The notes beneath the pieces are model-generated. The model saw only the letters and a program-made list of their open reading frames with translations. It made no database searches and was not told where the DNA came from. From NCBI GenBank assembly GCA_002309575.1, contig DBXP01000023.1, forward strand, positions 1 to 41,965: a DNA stretch of 41,965 bases. The letters are read 5' to 3'. Positions 1 through 8,385 of this stretch are shown here, in pieces (position 1 is the stretch's first letter; each line of letters starts with the position of its first letter). The translations under genes and the position numbers were made by a program. Source of the stretch: a bacterium UBP6_UBA1209 (lineage in GTDB: Bacteria > UBP6 > UBA1177).

Positions 1-222
1 CTTTACCCGATGACTCCGGACGGTTTCCCGATCGTCGGAAAAACGAAAGAGGTCGAAAACATGTTCCTTGCGACCGGCATGTGCGGTCAGGGCTACATGA
101 TCGGCAGCGGTCTCGGCAAAATTTTGTCCGAAATCATCGTCGACAACTCTCACGAATACGACTTCATCCTTGACCAGCTCACTCTTTACCGCGACTTCTC
201 CGGCGACGAAATGCTGAAATAA
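1..222 (+). CDS. FAD-dependent oxidoreductase (DAO family), C-terminal fragment
   Basis: Only the last 73 residues are in the window. The frame is open to base 1, upstream of the internal ATG at base 10, so this is a 5'-truncated gene rather than a small protein. The visible part has the PMTPDGFPIVG motif followed by a Gly-rich segment (GMCGQGYMIGSGLGK). This is the typical C-terminal FAD-contacting end of glycine/D-amino-acid oxidase-like enzymes, which oxidise amines with a bound FAD. Substrate cannot be judged from this piece. The next gene starts 83 bases on with its own ribosome-binding site. Confidence 0.75.
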   Translation, partial: LYPMTPDGFPIVGKTKEVENMFLATGMCGQGYMIGSGLGKILSEIIVDNSHEYDFILDQLTLYRDFSGDEMLK

Positions 223-305
223 TTTAAATCTTTTTTTGACTTTTTTCCTTTTTACAATAAATATTAGCGTCATTTTAAACAACTTTGGTCATTGGAGCTT
301 TTAAG

Positions 306-1898
306 ATGGATGAGAACAATCAACAGCAAAACGTCAACAAGGAGTACCTCAAGAAATTAGCCGAAAAAATCAAGGCTGAAAAGGCTCGCAAGGAGGCTAT
401 GCAGCAGAAACAGCAGAAACCTGTTACGCCGCAGCCGATTACCTCTATTCATCCTACCCTTCTAAACAACGATGAAGAGGAGATGGCATCTGAAAAGACC
501 GCGATCATTGATCTTTCGCTGCTCTCAGGTGCTGCCTGCGATGCAAAAATCACCATCATCGACGGCAAGGAATTCGGCAAAAACATCGAGCTTTCCAACA
601 AGGAGATCCATGCCGGCAGAGGACTTGACAACGATCTCATCATCAGCGACCTCTCCGTTTCAAGAAAACATTTCAAGGTTATGAGAGAGGATGACCACTA
701 CGTTATCGAAGACCTCGGAAGCGGCAACGGCATCAAGCTGAACGGTGAAAAGGTCTCATCGGCCACACTTTATGACGGAGACATAATCTATGTCGGAGCC
801 CGCCAGCTTCGTTTCGATATCCTTAATGCCGGGATGAAGGAGAAGTTCTCCTCACGCAACGCCTCCAACCGCACTACAAAGGAGGTCAAGATAGAACCCA
901 AGAAGACCGAACCGAAGCCGGAACCGAAACAAGAGCCCAAACCAGAGCCTAAAAAGGCTGAGCCAAAGCCAGAACCAAAGAAGGCTGAACCCAAACCGGC
1001 TCCTGCCCCTTATGTACCTGAAGATATCGACGAACCCGAAGAGCCGAAAGGCGGTTCCTCGAAAAAAATCGTCATGATCGTTATTATCCTGGCAGTTGCA
1101 GCAGCCTGCGCATACTTCTTCCTTTCAAAGCCGGCAGCGCAGAAATCCGAGCCCGCACCTCAAGCTCAGGAGATCTCTGAAGACCAGATAAAATCCGAGA
1201 TTACCGGTTTGATCAAGGCTAAAAAGCTCGATGAAGCCGGCAAGCTTATTGAAAGAAGAAACAACGAAATCAAAGGCGACAATCCGCTCAAACCCTGGAT
1301 CCAGGAGCAGATCCGCGTTATTGCCAACGAAAGAGGCAACGAATCGAGATATCAGGCAGCAAAATCCGACATGGATAGAAAAAATCCGGCAGGCGCGATC
1401 GACGCGCTTAAAAAAATCGATAGCAGCTCAGCGTTCTATCAGGATGCTCAGGCTATGATGGCTTCTGCTCAAAAGATGCTTGACGAGGCAAAGAAAGAGG
1501 AACCCAAAAAGGCTGAACCCAAGAAAGAGGAACCTAAAAAGGCTGAGCCGAAGGCTGAACCCAAGAAAGAGGAACCTAAAAAGGCCGAGCCGAAGCCAGA
1601 ACCAAAGAAGGCTGAACCGAAGGCTGAGCCGAAGCCAGAACCAAAGAAGGCTGAACCCAAAAAGGCTGAACCGAAGCCAGAACCAAAGAAGGCTGAACCC
1701 AAAAAGGCTGAACCGAAGCCCAACAAAAAGAAAGCCTCTATGTCCGACGATGTTGCAAAACAGAAATATATGGAAGCAAGAAGTGTCAAAGACGAAGATC
1801 CCGAAAAAGCAAAAAAACTTCTTCAGGAGGTTATTGACGGCACAGAGCCCGGCAGCAAACACAATGAAAAGGCTAAGAAGCTTCTTGAATCACTTTAA
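306..1898 (+). CDS. FHA-domain membrane protein with Lys/Pro/Glu repeats
   Basis: 530 residues. A charged N-terminus (about 1-70) precedes a forkhead-associated domain (about 80-172). The domain shows the hallmark GRGLDNDLIISDLSVSRKH pattern and the later GSGNGIKLNGE turn, which together bind phosphothreonine peptides. Next come a KPEPKKAEP-type repeat (about 195-236), one membrane helix (about 253-274), a helical TPR-like stretch (about 300-390), a second longer KKAEP repeat (about 395-475) and a helical tail ending in LLESL. With the FHA domain before the only helix, the FHA side is probably cytoplasmic and the rest periplasmic. I chose the ATG at 306 over the TTG at 285 because GGAG at 294-297 lies 8 bases before it. 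It likely reads Ser/Thr phosphorylation, but no kinase is in the window. Confidence 0.85.
   Translation: MDENNQQQNVNKEYLKKLAEKIKAEKARKEAMQQKQQKPVTPQPITSIHPTLLNNDEEEMASEKTAIIDLSLLSGAACDAKITIIDGKEFGKNIELSNKEIHAGRGLDNDLIISDLSVSRKHFKVMREDDHYVIEDLGSGNGIKLNGEKVSSATLYDGDIIYVGARQLRFDILNAGMKEKFSSRNASNRTTKEVKIEPKKTEPKPEPKQEPKPEPKKAEPKPEPKKAEPKPAPAPYVPEDIDEPEEPKGGSSKKIVMIVIILAVAAACAYFFLSKPAAQKSEPAPQAQEISEDQIKSEITGLIKAKKLDEAGKLIERRNNEIKGDNPLKPWIQEQIRVIANERGNESRYQAAKSDMDRKNPAGAIDALKKIDSSSAFYQDAQAMMASAQKMLDEAKKEEPKKAEPKKEEPKKAEPKAEPKKEEPKKAEPKPEPKKAEPKAEPKPEPKKAEPKKAEPKPEPKKAEPKKAEPKPNKKKASMSDDVAKQKYMEARSVKDEDPEKAKKLLQEVIDGTEPGSKHNEKAKKLLESL
891..1008 (+). repeat. Coding tandem repeat, first Lys/Pro/Glu block of the FHA protein
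   Basis: Irregular tandem copies of 4-5 codon units reading KKAEP, KPEP and KAEP. The block falls between the FHA domain and the membrane helix. Gln also appears (KQEP), so this block is more diverged than the second one. Confidence 0.8.
1495..1728 (+). repeat. Coding tandem repeat, second Lys/Pro/Glu block of the FHA protein
   Basis: About 78 codons of KKEEP, KKAEP, KAEP and KPEP units with nearly identical codons between copies. Recent slippage or unequal exchange would explain this. The run is expected to form an extended, rigid, charged spacer on the far side of the membrane. Confidence 0.85.
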
Positions 1899-1912
1899 TC
1901 GTCGAGGCTGAA

Positions 1913-2323
1913 ATGAAAAAATCCATCATGACATTAATCACGATTTTACTCCTTTCGAACCCGCTTTTTGCAGCCGCAGCGTTCGCTCAGGCTCTCGATA
2001 AGGACGGCAATGCAATAACCTGGACCTTCTCCTTTGAAGACGGCAAGAATGTCGCTAAGGCAAAGGCAAACGCAGTAAAACAGCTCAAAGAGCAGGGACA
2101 CATCAATGCCAAAGCTGCCGCTTCGACGACCCTCAATAAAGGTCACTTCGCGGTCCTCTACGCAGCTTACTGGGTAAACGGCGTCCTCAAAAGCAGCTAC
2201 ACTTTCGGCTTCAGCTCTAAGTCAGTTGAAGACGCGAAGAGCCAGGCGCTCAAAGAGCTCAAAAAGATCAAGGAGTGGAACGAGGATCAAGGCTACACCG
2301 TAAACAAAACAGGCTCATTTTAG
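1913..2323 (+). CDS. Small exported protein with an internal duplication
   Basis: 136 residues; family not recognised. It has a classical signal peptide (MKKSIMTLITILLLSNPLFA, then AAAFA, cleavage near residue 26). The mature part appears to contain two copies of one motif: an aromatic beta strand followed by an amphipathic Lys-rich helix. Copy one is WTFSFEDGKNVAKAKANAVKQL and copy two is YTFGFSSKSVEDAKSQALKEL. It starts 14 bases after the FHA gene, with GAGG five bases before the ATG, and ends 9 bases before the HU gene, so all three are probably co-transcribed. It may be an envelope partner of the FHA protein's extracytoplasmic part, but only linkage supports that. Confidence 0.8.
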   Translation: MKKSIMTLITILLLSNPLFAAAAFAQALDKDGNAITWTFSFEDGKNVAKAKANAVKQLKEQGHINAKAAASTTLNKGHFAVLYAAYWVNGVLKSSYTFGFSSKSVEDAKSQALKELKKIKEWNEDQGYTVNKTGSF

Positions 2324-2332
2324 GAGATCATT

Positions 2333-2608
2333 ATGAATCGCGCAGAATTATCACAGAAAATCGCTCAAGAGACCGGCATGACGATCAAAGATTCGCTTTC
2401 TCTGGTCGACATCATGACCGAAACCATCGTAAAAGCCCTTCAAAACGGCGAAAAGGTTGAAATCAGAGGCTTCGGAAGTTTCATCATCAAATCACGCGAA
2501 GCACGCGAAGGCAGAAACCCGAAAAGCGGCGAGAAGATCTCGATCGCAGCAAAGAAAACCCCCGCTTTCAAACCTGGCAAAGAGCTCAAAGAGAGACTCA
2601 ACTCCTAA
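2333..2608 (+). CDS. HU/IHF-family histone-like DNA-binding protein
   Basis: 91 residues, the normal size for the family. It shows the helical dimerisation half (MNRAELSQKIAQETGMT...) and the family signature GFGSF, then REAREGRNPKSGE and PAFKPGKELKERL, which forms the DNA-intercalating arm. HU/IHF dimers bend DNA and help organise the nucleoid. I cannot separate HU from an IHF subunit by eye. The start at 2333 has GGAG six bases upstream, overlapping the stop of the previous gene. Confidence 0.93.
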   Translation: MNRAELSQKIAQETGMTIKDSLSLVDIMTETIVKALQNGEKVEIRGFGSFIIKSREAREGRNPKSGEKISIAAKKTPAFKPGKELKERLNS

Positions 2609-2653
2609 CGGCACTCTCTTGTTTTTCAACAAATATATCCAACGGAGACATTC

Positions 2654-3814
2654 ATGAACAACTTTTGGCTCACTCTACCGACCGAAATATTCTTCGGCAA
2701 AGGTCAGCTCTCTGTTCTGGGCAAAGAACTCCAAAAGCGCGGCGCGAAGTGTGTTCTGCTTGCTTACGGACACTCAAGCATCAAAAAAAACGGTATTTAT
2801 GACAAAGTAACAGCGATCCTCAACGATGCAGGGATAAAATTCGTCGAGCTCTCAGGGATCGACCCGAATCCGCGAATAACATCAGTCGCCAAAGGTGCGG
2901 CGCTCTGCCGCGAAAACAACGTCGACTTTATCATCGCAGCTGGTGCAGGAAGCGTCATCGACTGCTGCAAAGCCATTGCCGCTGCCAGATACTACAAAGG
3001 CGATCCGTGGGATTTCTTTATCAGAAAGGCATCCGTCACGAAGGCTCTGCCGATCTGCGCTATCCTGACCCTGGCGGCTACAGGCAGCGAAATGAACGGC
3101 GGCTGCGTGCTTTCGAACGAAGCGACGACTGAAAAACTCCCGATGGGAAGCTACAAACTGAAACCGCGCTTCAGCATCCTGGACCCGGAATTCACCTTCA
3201 CACTTCCGAAATACCAGACAGCTGCTGGCATCGCCGACATCACAAGCCATGTTTTCGAACAGTATTTCAGCAATCCCGATGTCCCGATAACAGACCGCCT
3301 CTGCGAAGGCGTTCTCAAAACGATCATCGAGTGCGCCCCGATCGTTCTTGAAGAGCCTGAGAACTACGATGCAAGGGCCAACATCATGTGGGCGTCGACG
3401 ATCGCCCTCAATTCGATCCTCGGACTCGGAAAAGAGGAAGACTGGGCGACGCACATGATCGAGCACGAAGTCAGCGCTCAGTACGACATCACCCACGGCG
3501 TCGGTCTCGCTATCCTCACACCGAACTGGATGAAGAACGTTCTCAGCGAAGAAACAAAAGCGAAATTCGCCACTTACGGCAGAAACGTCTGGAACATCAC
3601 CGGAACTGATGATATGGATATTTCGCTCAAAGCAATCGAAAAGACCGCCGGATTCTTCAAGTCTCTGGGGATCCCGACACGTCTTTCGGAGCTCGGTATC
3701 GACGACTCCAGATTTGAAGTGATGGCCGATTCGGCGCTAAAATACCACGGGATCGGCGGCCTGAAGAGGCTCTCGAAGGTGGATATAATTGAAATTTTAA
3801 GAAACAGCTTATAA
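2654..3814 (+). CDS. Iron-containing alcohol dehydrogenase (BDH/YqhD-like)
   Basis: 386 residues, full length for group III alcohol dehydrogenases. The cofactor-binding loop GAGSVID begins at residue 97. The expected metal ligands are Asp195, His199, His267 and His281, found in ADITSH, ATHMIEHE and DITHGVG, and their spacing matches the YqhD/butanol dehydrogenase group. The family reduces aldehydes to alcohols (or the reverse) with NAD(P)H in the cytoplasm; substrate is open. The start has GGAG six bases upstream. It sits between an HU-type gene and cysS with short gaps (45 and 29 bases), which says little about substrate. Confidence 0.92.
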   Translation: MNNFWLTLPTEIFFGKGQLSVLGKELQKRGAKCVLLAYGHSSIKKNGIYDKVTAILNDAGIKFVELSGIDPNPRITSVAKGAALCRENNVDFIIAAGAGSVIDCCKAIAAARYYKGDPWDFFIRKASVTKALPICAILTLAATGSEMNGGCVLSNEATTEKLPMGSYKLKPRFSILDPEFTFTLPKYQTAAGIADITSHVFEQYFSNPDVPITDRLCEGVLKTIIECAPIVLEEPENYDARANIMWASTIALNSILGLGKEEDWATHMIEHEVSAQYDITHGVGLAILTPNWMKNVLSEETKAKFATYGRNVWNITGTDDMDISLKAIEKTAGFFKSLGIPTRLSELGIDDSRFEVMADSALKYHGIGGLKRLSKVDIIEILRNSL

Positions 3815-3843
3815 TTTCGCGAATTTGCAGAAGGGAGGCAAAT

Positions 3844-5283
3844 ATGCTCAGGATCTACAACTCGTTAAGTGAAAAAAAGGAGGATTTCGTTCCTCTTCAG
3901 GAAAAACATGTCGGGATCTATGCCTGCGGAATGACCGTTTACGATAAGCCGCACATCGGACACGCAAGAAAGGAAGTCGCTATCGACATAATCGTAAACT
4001 ATTTGAAATACTGTGGTTTCTCCGTCACATATGTCAGGAACTTCACCGATGTCGACGATAAAATAATCGCCCGTGCAAACGAGCGCAAAATCAGCTTCTG
4101 TGAACTTACCGAAGAGAATATCGAGGCCTTTTACCGCGCAATGGATGCCCTCAGCCTGGCAAGACCCGATGTCGAACCCAAGGCTACCGAGCACATCCCG
4201 GAGATCATCGCGATGATCCAGAAGCTCGTCGAAAAGGGCTACGCCTACCCCGCTCCGGACGGCAGCGTCTACTTCGCCGTCGAAAAGTTCAAGGGCTACG
4301 GCAAGCTGAGCGGCAGAAAACTCGACGAAATGATAAGCGGGACACGTTTCGATGTCGACGAGAACAAGCAGAATCCGCTCGACTTCGCGCTCTGGAAGGC
4401 TTCAAAACCGGGTGAACCCAAATGGGAAAGCCCGTGGGGCGAAGGAAGACCCGGCTGGCACATCGAATGCAGCGCGATGAGCACGAAATATCTCGGAGAC
4501 TCGTTCGACATCCACGCAGGCGGCAGAGATCTCATATTCCCGCACCACGAAAACGAGATCGCCCAGGCGGAATGCGCAACAGGCAAACCCTTTGCAAAGT
4601 ATTGGGTCCACAACGGGTTCCTCACGGTAGAAGGCGAAAAGATGAGCAAATCGCTCCACAACTTCATCACGGTCGAAGATGCGCTCAAGCAGTATCACCC
4701 CGAAGTTCTGCGCTACTTCATGCTCTCAACCCACTACCGCACCCCGATCGACTTCTCGATGGCAAACCTTCGCGAAACCGAAAAGAAGATATGCTACTTC
4801 TACAACACTCTCGCCCAGCTCAACCAGTTCGCCGCAAAGGCGACAAAGCCTGTTAGAAACGAAAAAGCCGTTGAATTTATTAATGAATTTAAAGATTCAA
4901 TGGATGACGATTTCAACAGTGCAAGAGTTGTTGCGGCACTCTTCTCGCTCTTCAAATACCTCAACGAAGTCCTTGTTTCAAAGAAGACGCGCCCCTCGGC
5001 AGGCGAATGCGCAGGCTTTGCCGAAGCGATCAGGGAGGTTGGTCAGGTCCTTGGAGCCCTCCTCAGGGATCCGAAAGAAATCATAAATGAAATCAAAGAG
5101 ATCCAGCTCAACCGTTACGGTATCAAACGTGAAGAGATCGAAGAAATCATCGAAAAGCGCAAAACCTACCGCGCTGAAAAGAACTTTGAACTTGCCGACA
5201 AGATGAGAGAAGAGCTCTCAGCAAAAGGCATCTCGATCCAGGACACCCCGACCGGAACAGAATGGTATTTCAGCTTTAATTAA
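3844..5283 (+). CDS. cysS: Cysteinyl-tRNA synthetase
   Basis: 479 residues, class I synthetase that charges tRNA-Cys with cysteine. The N-terminal zinc-site Cys is in YACGMTVYDKPHIGHAR, which also carries the HIGH motif. Further zinc/active-site residues are in HIECSAMS, HAGGRDLIFPHHENE and QAEC. The KMSKS loop (GEKMSKSLHNF) lies near residue 267. The C-terminal helical domain is present in full. A strong GGGAGG sits five bases before the ATG. It is the last plus-strand gene of the first block and converges on the MMPL exporter gene, 72 bases away, with no obvious terminator hairpin between. Confidence 0.97.
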   Translation: MLRIYNSLSEKKEDFVPLQEKHVGIYACGMTVYDKPHIGHARKEVAIDIIVNYLKYCGFSVTYVRNFTDVDDKIIARANERKISFCELTEENIEAFYRAMDALSLARPDVEPKATEHIPEIIAMIQKLVEKGYAYPAPDGSVYFAVEKFKGYGKLSGRKLDEMISGTRFDVDENKQNPLDFALWKASKPGEPKWESPWGEGRPGWHIECSAMSTKYLGDSFDIHAGGRDLIFPHHENEIAQAECATGKPFAKYWVHNGFLTVEGEKMSKSLHNFITVEDALKQYHPEVLRYFMLSTHYRTPIDFSMANLRETEKKICYFYNTLAQLNQFAAKATKPVRNEKAVEFINEFKDSMDDDFNSARVVAALFSLFKYLNEVLVSKKTRPSAGECAGFAEAIREVGQVLGALLRDPKEIINEIKEIQLNRYGIKREEIEEIIEKRKTYRAEKNFELADKMREELSAKGISIQDTPTGTEWYFSFN

Positions 5284-5355
5284 TACTTTTCTTTTACATT
5301 CCCATTATTTTAGCTGTTGAATCAATTACGGTCAGCCGCCCGCACTCGAGAAAGT

Positions 5356-7785
5356 TCAGTCTGCCTTTCTATGTTTAGCCACGAAATCGATAAGTATCGG
5401 GAAAAATACAAGATTTACGAGAGTTACCGTGACAATTCCTATCGAAGCCATGATCCCTATCGACTGGAGCCCCTTGTGCTGTGCAATTGCGACGCTGGCG
5501 AAACCGACAAATGTCGTGAGCGACGAATAGAAGACCGATCCGCCTGTATTTTTGAGGTTTTCCTCCATCGAATCAGGCGACGAGGAATATCTGTGGAAGA
5601 TGTGGATCGCCGAATCTATTCCGGTGCCGATCACGGTAGGAATGACTATCATATTAAAAACATTGAATTTTATTCCGCTCACGACAGCAATGAGAACCAT
5701 CCAGAAGATCCCTGCGATAAGCGGGAAGAAAACTATAAGCGAGCTTTTAAAAGAGCGGTAAAGCACCATCAGAACAAGAAAAACTGTCGTGAAGGCAAAA
5801 AGAACAGCCAGCGGAACATGGTGATCGATAACGTTTTTGATCTCCGAAAGCAGCATATACGATCCAAGGACCTTGTAGTCGCCCTTTTCTCCGTGTACCG
5901 TGCCGAACTCTTTGCGGATCGTTATGACATCGTTTATGTCGGACTTGTTCCCGCCCAGCGCAAGCATGATGAAGCGGTCTGAGCTGCCGTCCTTGAGCGA
6001 AAGCTTGTCGGTGATCCATTCCGGCAGCCTCTCCTTATCCATCGGTTCGGTGATCTCGAGATATTTTTTGAATTCGTTGTTGTATTTTTCAACCGTTTTT
6101 TCATCAAACAGGTTGATTTTACGCTCGATAAGACGCTTGATCGTCGCGATAATCTTGAGCTTTTCCTCCTGTTTTTCCGGCAGGAAGCTGTAAATCGAGA
6201 GAAAATCCTTGAGTTCTATCGTATTTTTCTTTTCGGCCGCGATCTTTGCCAAAGCTCTGGTCGCATCCTCCGTTTCTGCTGCCGAGCCTGTCACGATAAA
6301 TGACGGAAGTCCTGTTGAGATGGAGTCGGTTTTCTCCCTTTTGATAGCCTTTATATACTGGTTGGTAATATTTTTTTCATCATTTTTACCGGGGAAACTG
6401 AGATTGTCGAAGTTGTACTCGATCGTAGCAAAATAGACTGATGCAAGCGCGACAAGGGTCAAAACCGCGAAAAATGCAACGACGACACCTGACCTTTTTG
6501 AAAAGAGACCATAGATCTTTGCAAGAAAATCCGTTGTCCTGACATTGACCTTCAAAGGCGAAAACCTGTCGAAAAAGAGGACGACTGTCGGGAAAAAGAG
6601 GGCGATCGCCAGAAATGAGGTCGAAACACCTATTGCCGCAGCCAGACCGAAATCGGAAAAGCCCTTGAAATCGATCAGGATCAGTGAAAAAAATGCGGCA
6701 ACCGTCGTGATCGCGCCGCTGAAAATCGCAGGAAGGTTTCTCGTAGAAGAGCTCTTCAACGCCTCGACACAGTTGTCGTTTTTAAGCCTCTCCTCGCTGT
6801 ACCGCCCTAGCAGATGGATACTGAAATCGATACCCAGACCATAGAGGACCGTGAAGGAAAAAGCTGAGATAATGTTAAATCCGCCGATAAAAAACTGCAT
6901 CGCCGAAATCGCCGTAAGAACACCTACAGAGAGAGGCAAAAATACGACAAAGAGTGCGCGGATCGAACGGAAATAGAAAATTATAGTCAATGAAAGCAAT
7001 ATGATACAGATCGTAAGAGTCGAAAAGACGTCGTTGTATATCGCGTTCATTTCGCGCAGCTTGTTTCTGTAAAGTCCGCCGGCATCGACCTCGACTCCGA
7101 GTTTTTCCGGCTTGACGACATCGATAGCCGCCTCAAGCATCTCGACGATCTTTTTTGTATCGTTGATGTTTGTCTCTCCGCCGGCAGGACGGACCTTCAT
7201 AACGACAAAAGTCCCCTGCTCCGCCTCGTAAAATTTGGACATTTTGTAGCGCTCACGGTAGCCCTCCGCCTGCTTCAGGACTTCATCCATCCTGGCAACG
7301 AGCTCGTCGCCTTCGCCGTCAGCCTTTTTCTCCTCCAGCCCCTCTTCCAGGGCAAGCTCAGCCTCGACACGCTTACGGATCTGCCCCTGGATCTCGGATT
7401 TTATCTTCTCAAGTTCGTCTGTTGAGGCAAAAAGCAGAGCGTTTTGCTCCAGGTATTCGATATCACGGTCGAATTCGACAAAACGGACAAGCGGGTCGTC
7501 CTTTATCCTCTCTCTTATCTGCCTGAGAGCCTCTATGTTGTTTTCACGGTTCGGAGACTTTGCAACGACCAGGACCGTTGAATAGCTGCCGACGATCTCT
7601 TCCATCTTCTCAAGCTCGACAACTGTCGGGTTCGATCCCTCGAAAAGTGCCCTCAGGTCGGTATCGATCTTCAGATTGTGTTTGAGATAGAGCAGTTCAA
7701 GTACCAGGATCAAGAGAAGCAAAGCAACTGTAAAGAGTGTATATTTTGCAGAGAAGTCTATGAATTTAATGTAGAATTTTTTCAT
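5356..7785 (-). CDS. MMPL/RND-superfamily exporter
   Basis: 809 residues of the two-repeat RND fold: one helix (about 15-34), a large extracytoplasmic loop with a charged coiled segment (about 35-245), five helices (about 250-400), then the second half with a helix near 428 and helices from about 650. Each half has the MMPL-type membrane motif, GLGIDFSIHLLGRY near 318 and GTGIDSAIHIFHRY near 722. This resembles hopanoid/lipid exporters (HpnN type) and actinobacterial MMPL proteins more than AcrB. It probably moves a lipid or amphiphile from the inner membrane. It starts at the base right after the stop of def and ends the pheT-to-exporter operon. Cargo is unknown. Confidence 0.85.
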   Translation of the reverse strand: MKKFYIKFIDFSAKYTLFTVALLLLILVLELLYLKHNLKIDTDLRALFEGSNPTVVELEKMEEIVGSYSTVLVVAKSPNRENNIEALRQIRERIKDDPLVRFVEFDRDIEYLEQNALLFASTDELEKIKSEIQGQIRKRVEAELALEEGLEEKKADGEGDELVARMDEVLKQAEGYRERYKMSKFYEAEQGTFVVMKVRPAGGETNINDTKKIVEMLEAAIDVVKPEKLGVEVDAGGLYRNKLREMNAIYNDVFSTLTICIILLSLTIIFYFRSIRALFVVFLPLSVGVLTAISAMQFFIGGFNIISAFSFTVLYGLGIDFSIHLLGRYSEERLKNDNCVEALKSSSTRNLPAIFSGAITTVAAFFSLILIDFKGFSDFGLAAAIGVSTSFLAIALFFPTVVLFFDRFSPLKVNVRTTDFLAKIYGLFSKRSGVVVAFFAVLTLVALASVYFATIEYNFDNLSFPGKNDEKNITNQYIKAIKREKTDSISTGLPSFIVTGSAAETEDATRALAKIAAEKKNTIELKDFLSIYSFLPEKQEEKLKIIATIKRLIERKINLFDEKTVEKYNNEFKKYLEITEPMDKERLPEWITDKLSLKDGSSDRFIMLALGGNKSDINDVITIRKEFGTVHGEKGDYKVLGSYMLLSEIKNVIDHHVPLAVLFAFTTVFLVLMVLYRSFKSSLIVFFPLIAGIFWMVLIAVVSGIKFNVFNMIVIPTVIGTGIDSAIHIFHRYSSSPDSMEENLKNTGGSVFYSSLTTFVGFASVAIAQHKGLQSIGIMASIGIVTVTLVNLVFFPILIDFVAKHRKAD

Positions 7786-8379
7786 TTATCTGTTTTTGCC
7801 GTAAAGGGCGAGCTCAACGGCATCGGTAGAATCCTTCAAGCCGTTCAAATATTTTTTTACCTTACGCATCGCCATGTCGCGCTTGAGCGAACTCACCTTG
7901 TCGATAAAAAGCCTGCCTTCGAGGTGGTCGAATTCGTGCTGGATAGCAACAGCGGCAAGCCCCTCCTCTTCGATTGTGTGTTCTTTGCCCTCGACATCAA
8001 AATATTTGCAGACGACCCGCTCGGCACGTTCGACATCTGCCGTAAAATTCGGAATGCTGAGACAGCCTTCGCTGCGTTTTTCAACACCGAAGCGTGAAAC
8101 TATCTCCGGGTTGACAAATGTAACCGAACGAAACTCTATTTTTGACGGCTTACGACCCTCACTTTCAGCTTTTGTATAATCTATATACCCGAAATCAATA
8201 ACAAAAATTCTCAACGAAAGTCCGATCTGAGGCGCCGCCAGACCGACACCGTCAGCCGCCTTCATCGTCTCAGCCATATCCTCGGAAAGCTTTTTCAGCT
8301 CATCGTTGAACTCGGTCACAGGCTTTGCGACTTCACGCAGGACCTTCTCGCCGACAGTCGATATTCTAAGAAGTGCCAT
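7786..8379 (-). CDS. def: Peptide deformylase
   Basis: 197 residues. It removes the formyl group from the starting methionine of new proteins. All three family motifs are present: GVGLAAPQIG near residue 44, EGCLSIP near 105 (metal-binding Cys) and QHEFDHLEG near 146 (two metal His and the catalytic Glu). It is some 25 residues longer than the usual form, with an insertion (about 75-95) between motifs one and two. GAGG lies four bases before the ATG. It follows the YchF-like gene by 6 bases and abuts the exporter gene exactly. No methionyl-tRNA formyltransferase gene is beside it, though the two are often paired. Confidence 0.96.
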   Translation of the reverse strand: MALLRISTVGEKVLREVAKPVTEFNDELKKLSEDMAETMKAADGVGLAAPQIGLSLRIFVIDFGYIDYTKAESEGRKPSKIEFRSVTFVNPEIVSRFGVEKRSEGCLSIPNFTADVERAERVVCKYFDVEGKEHTIEEEGLAAVAIQHEFDHLEGRLFIDKVSSLKRDMAMRKVKKYLNGLKDSTDAVELALYGKNR

Positions 8380-8385
8380 TTTGCC

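Noticed and set aside
10..222. Stand-alone 70-residue protein at the left edge
   Set aside because: The frame is open to base 1 and the sequence is the C-terminus of an FAD-dependent oxidoreductase.
236..265. TTGACT and TACAAT upstream of the FHA gene as a promoter
   Set aside because: The two boxes are only 11 bases apart. The 16- to 18-base alternatives give poor -10 matches in a T-rich tract, so I could not support one.
1428..1862. Open frames opposite and across the Lys/Pro/Glu repeat of the FHA gene
   Set aside because: They follow directly from the repeat's base composition, have no ribosome-binding site and give low-complexity products.
5284..5355. Terminator between convergent cysS and the MMPL exporter
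   Set aside because: I looked for a stem followed by a U tract and saw none on either strand. The same holds at 41286-41290 and after the tRNA.
5317..5982. Plus-strand frame at the end of the MMPL exporter gene
   Set aside because: It overlaps conserved C-terminal helices of the exporter and its product is charged and unstructured, without a ribosome-binding site.
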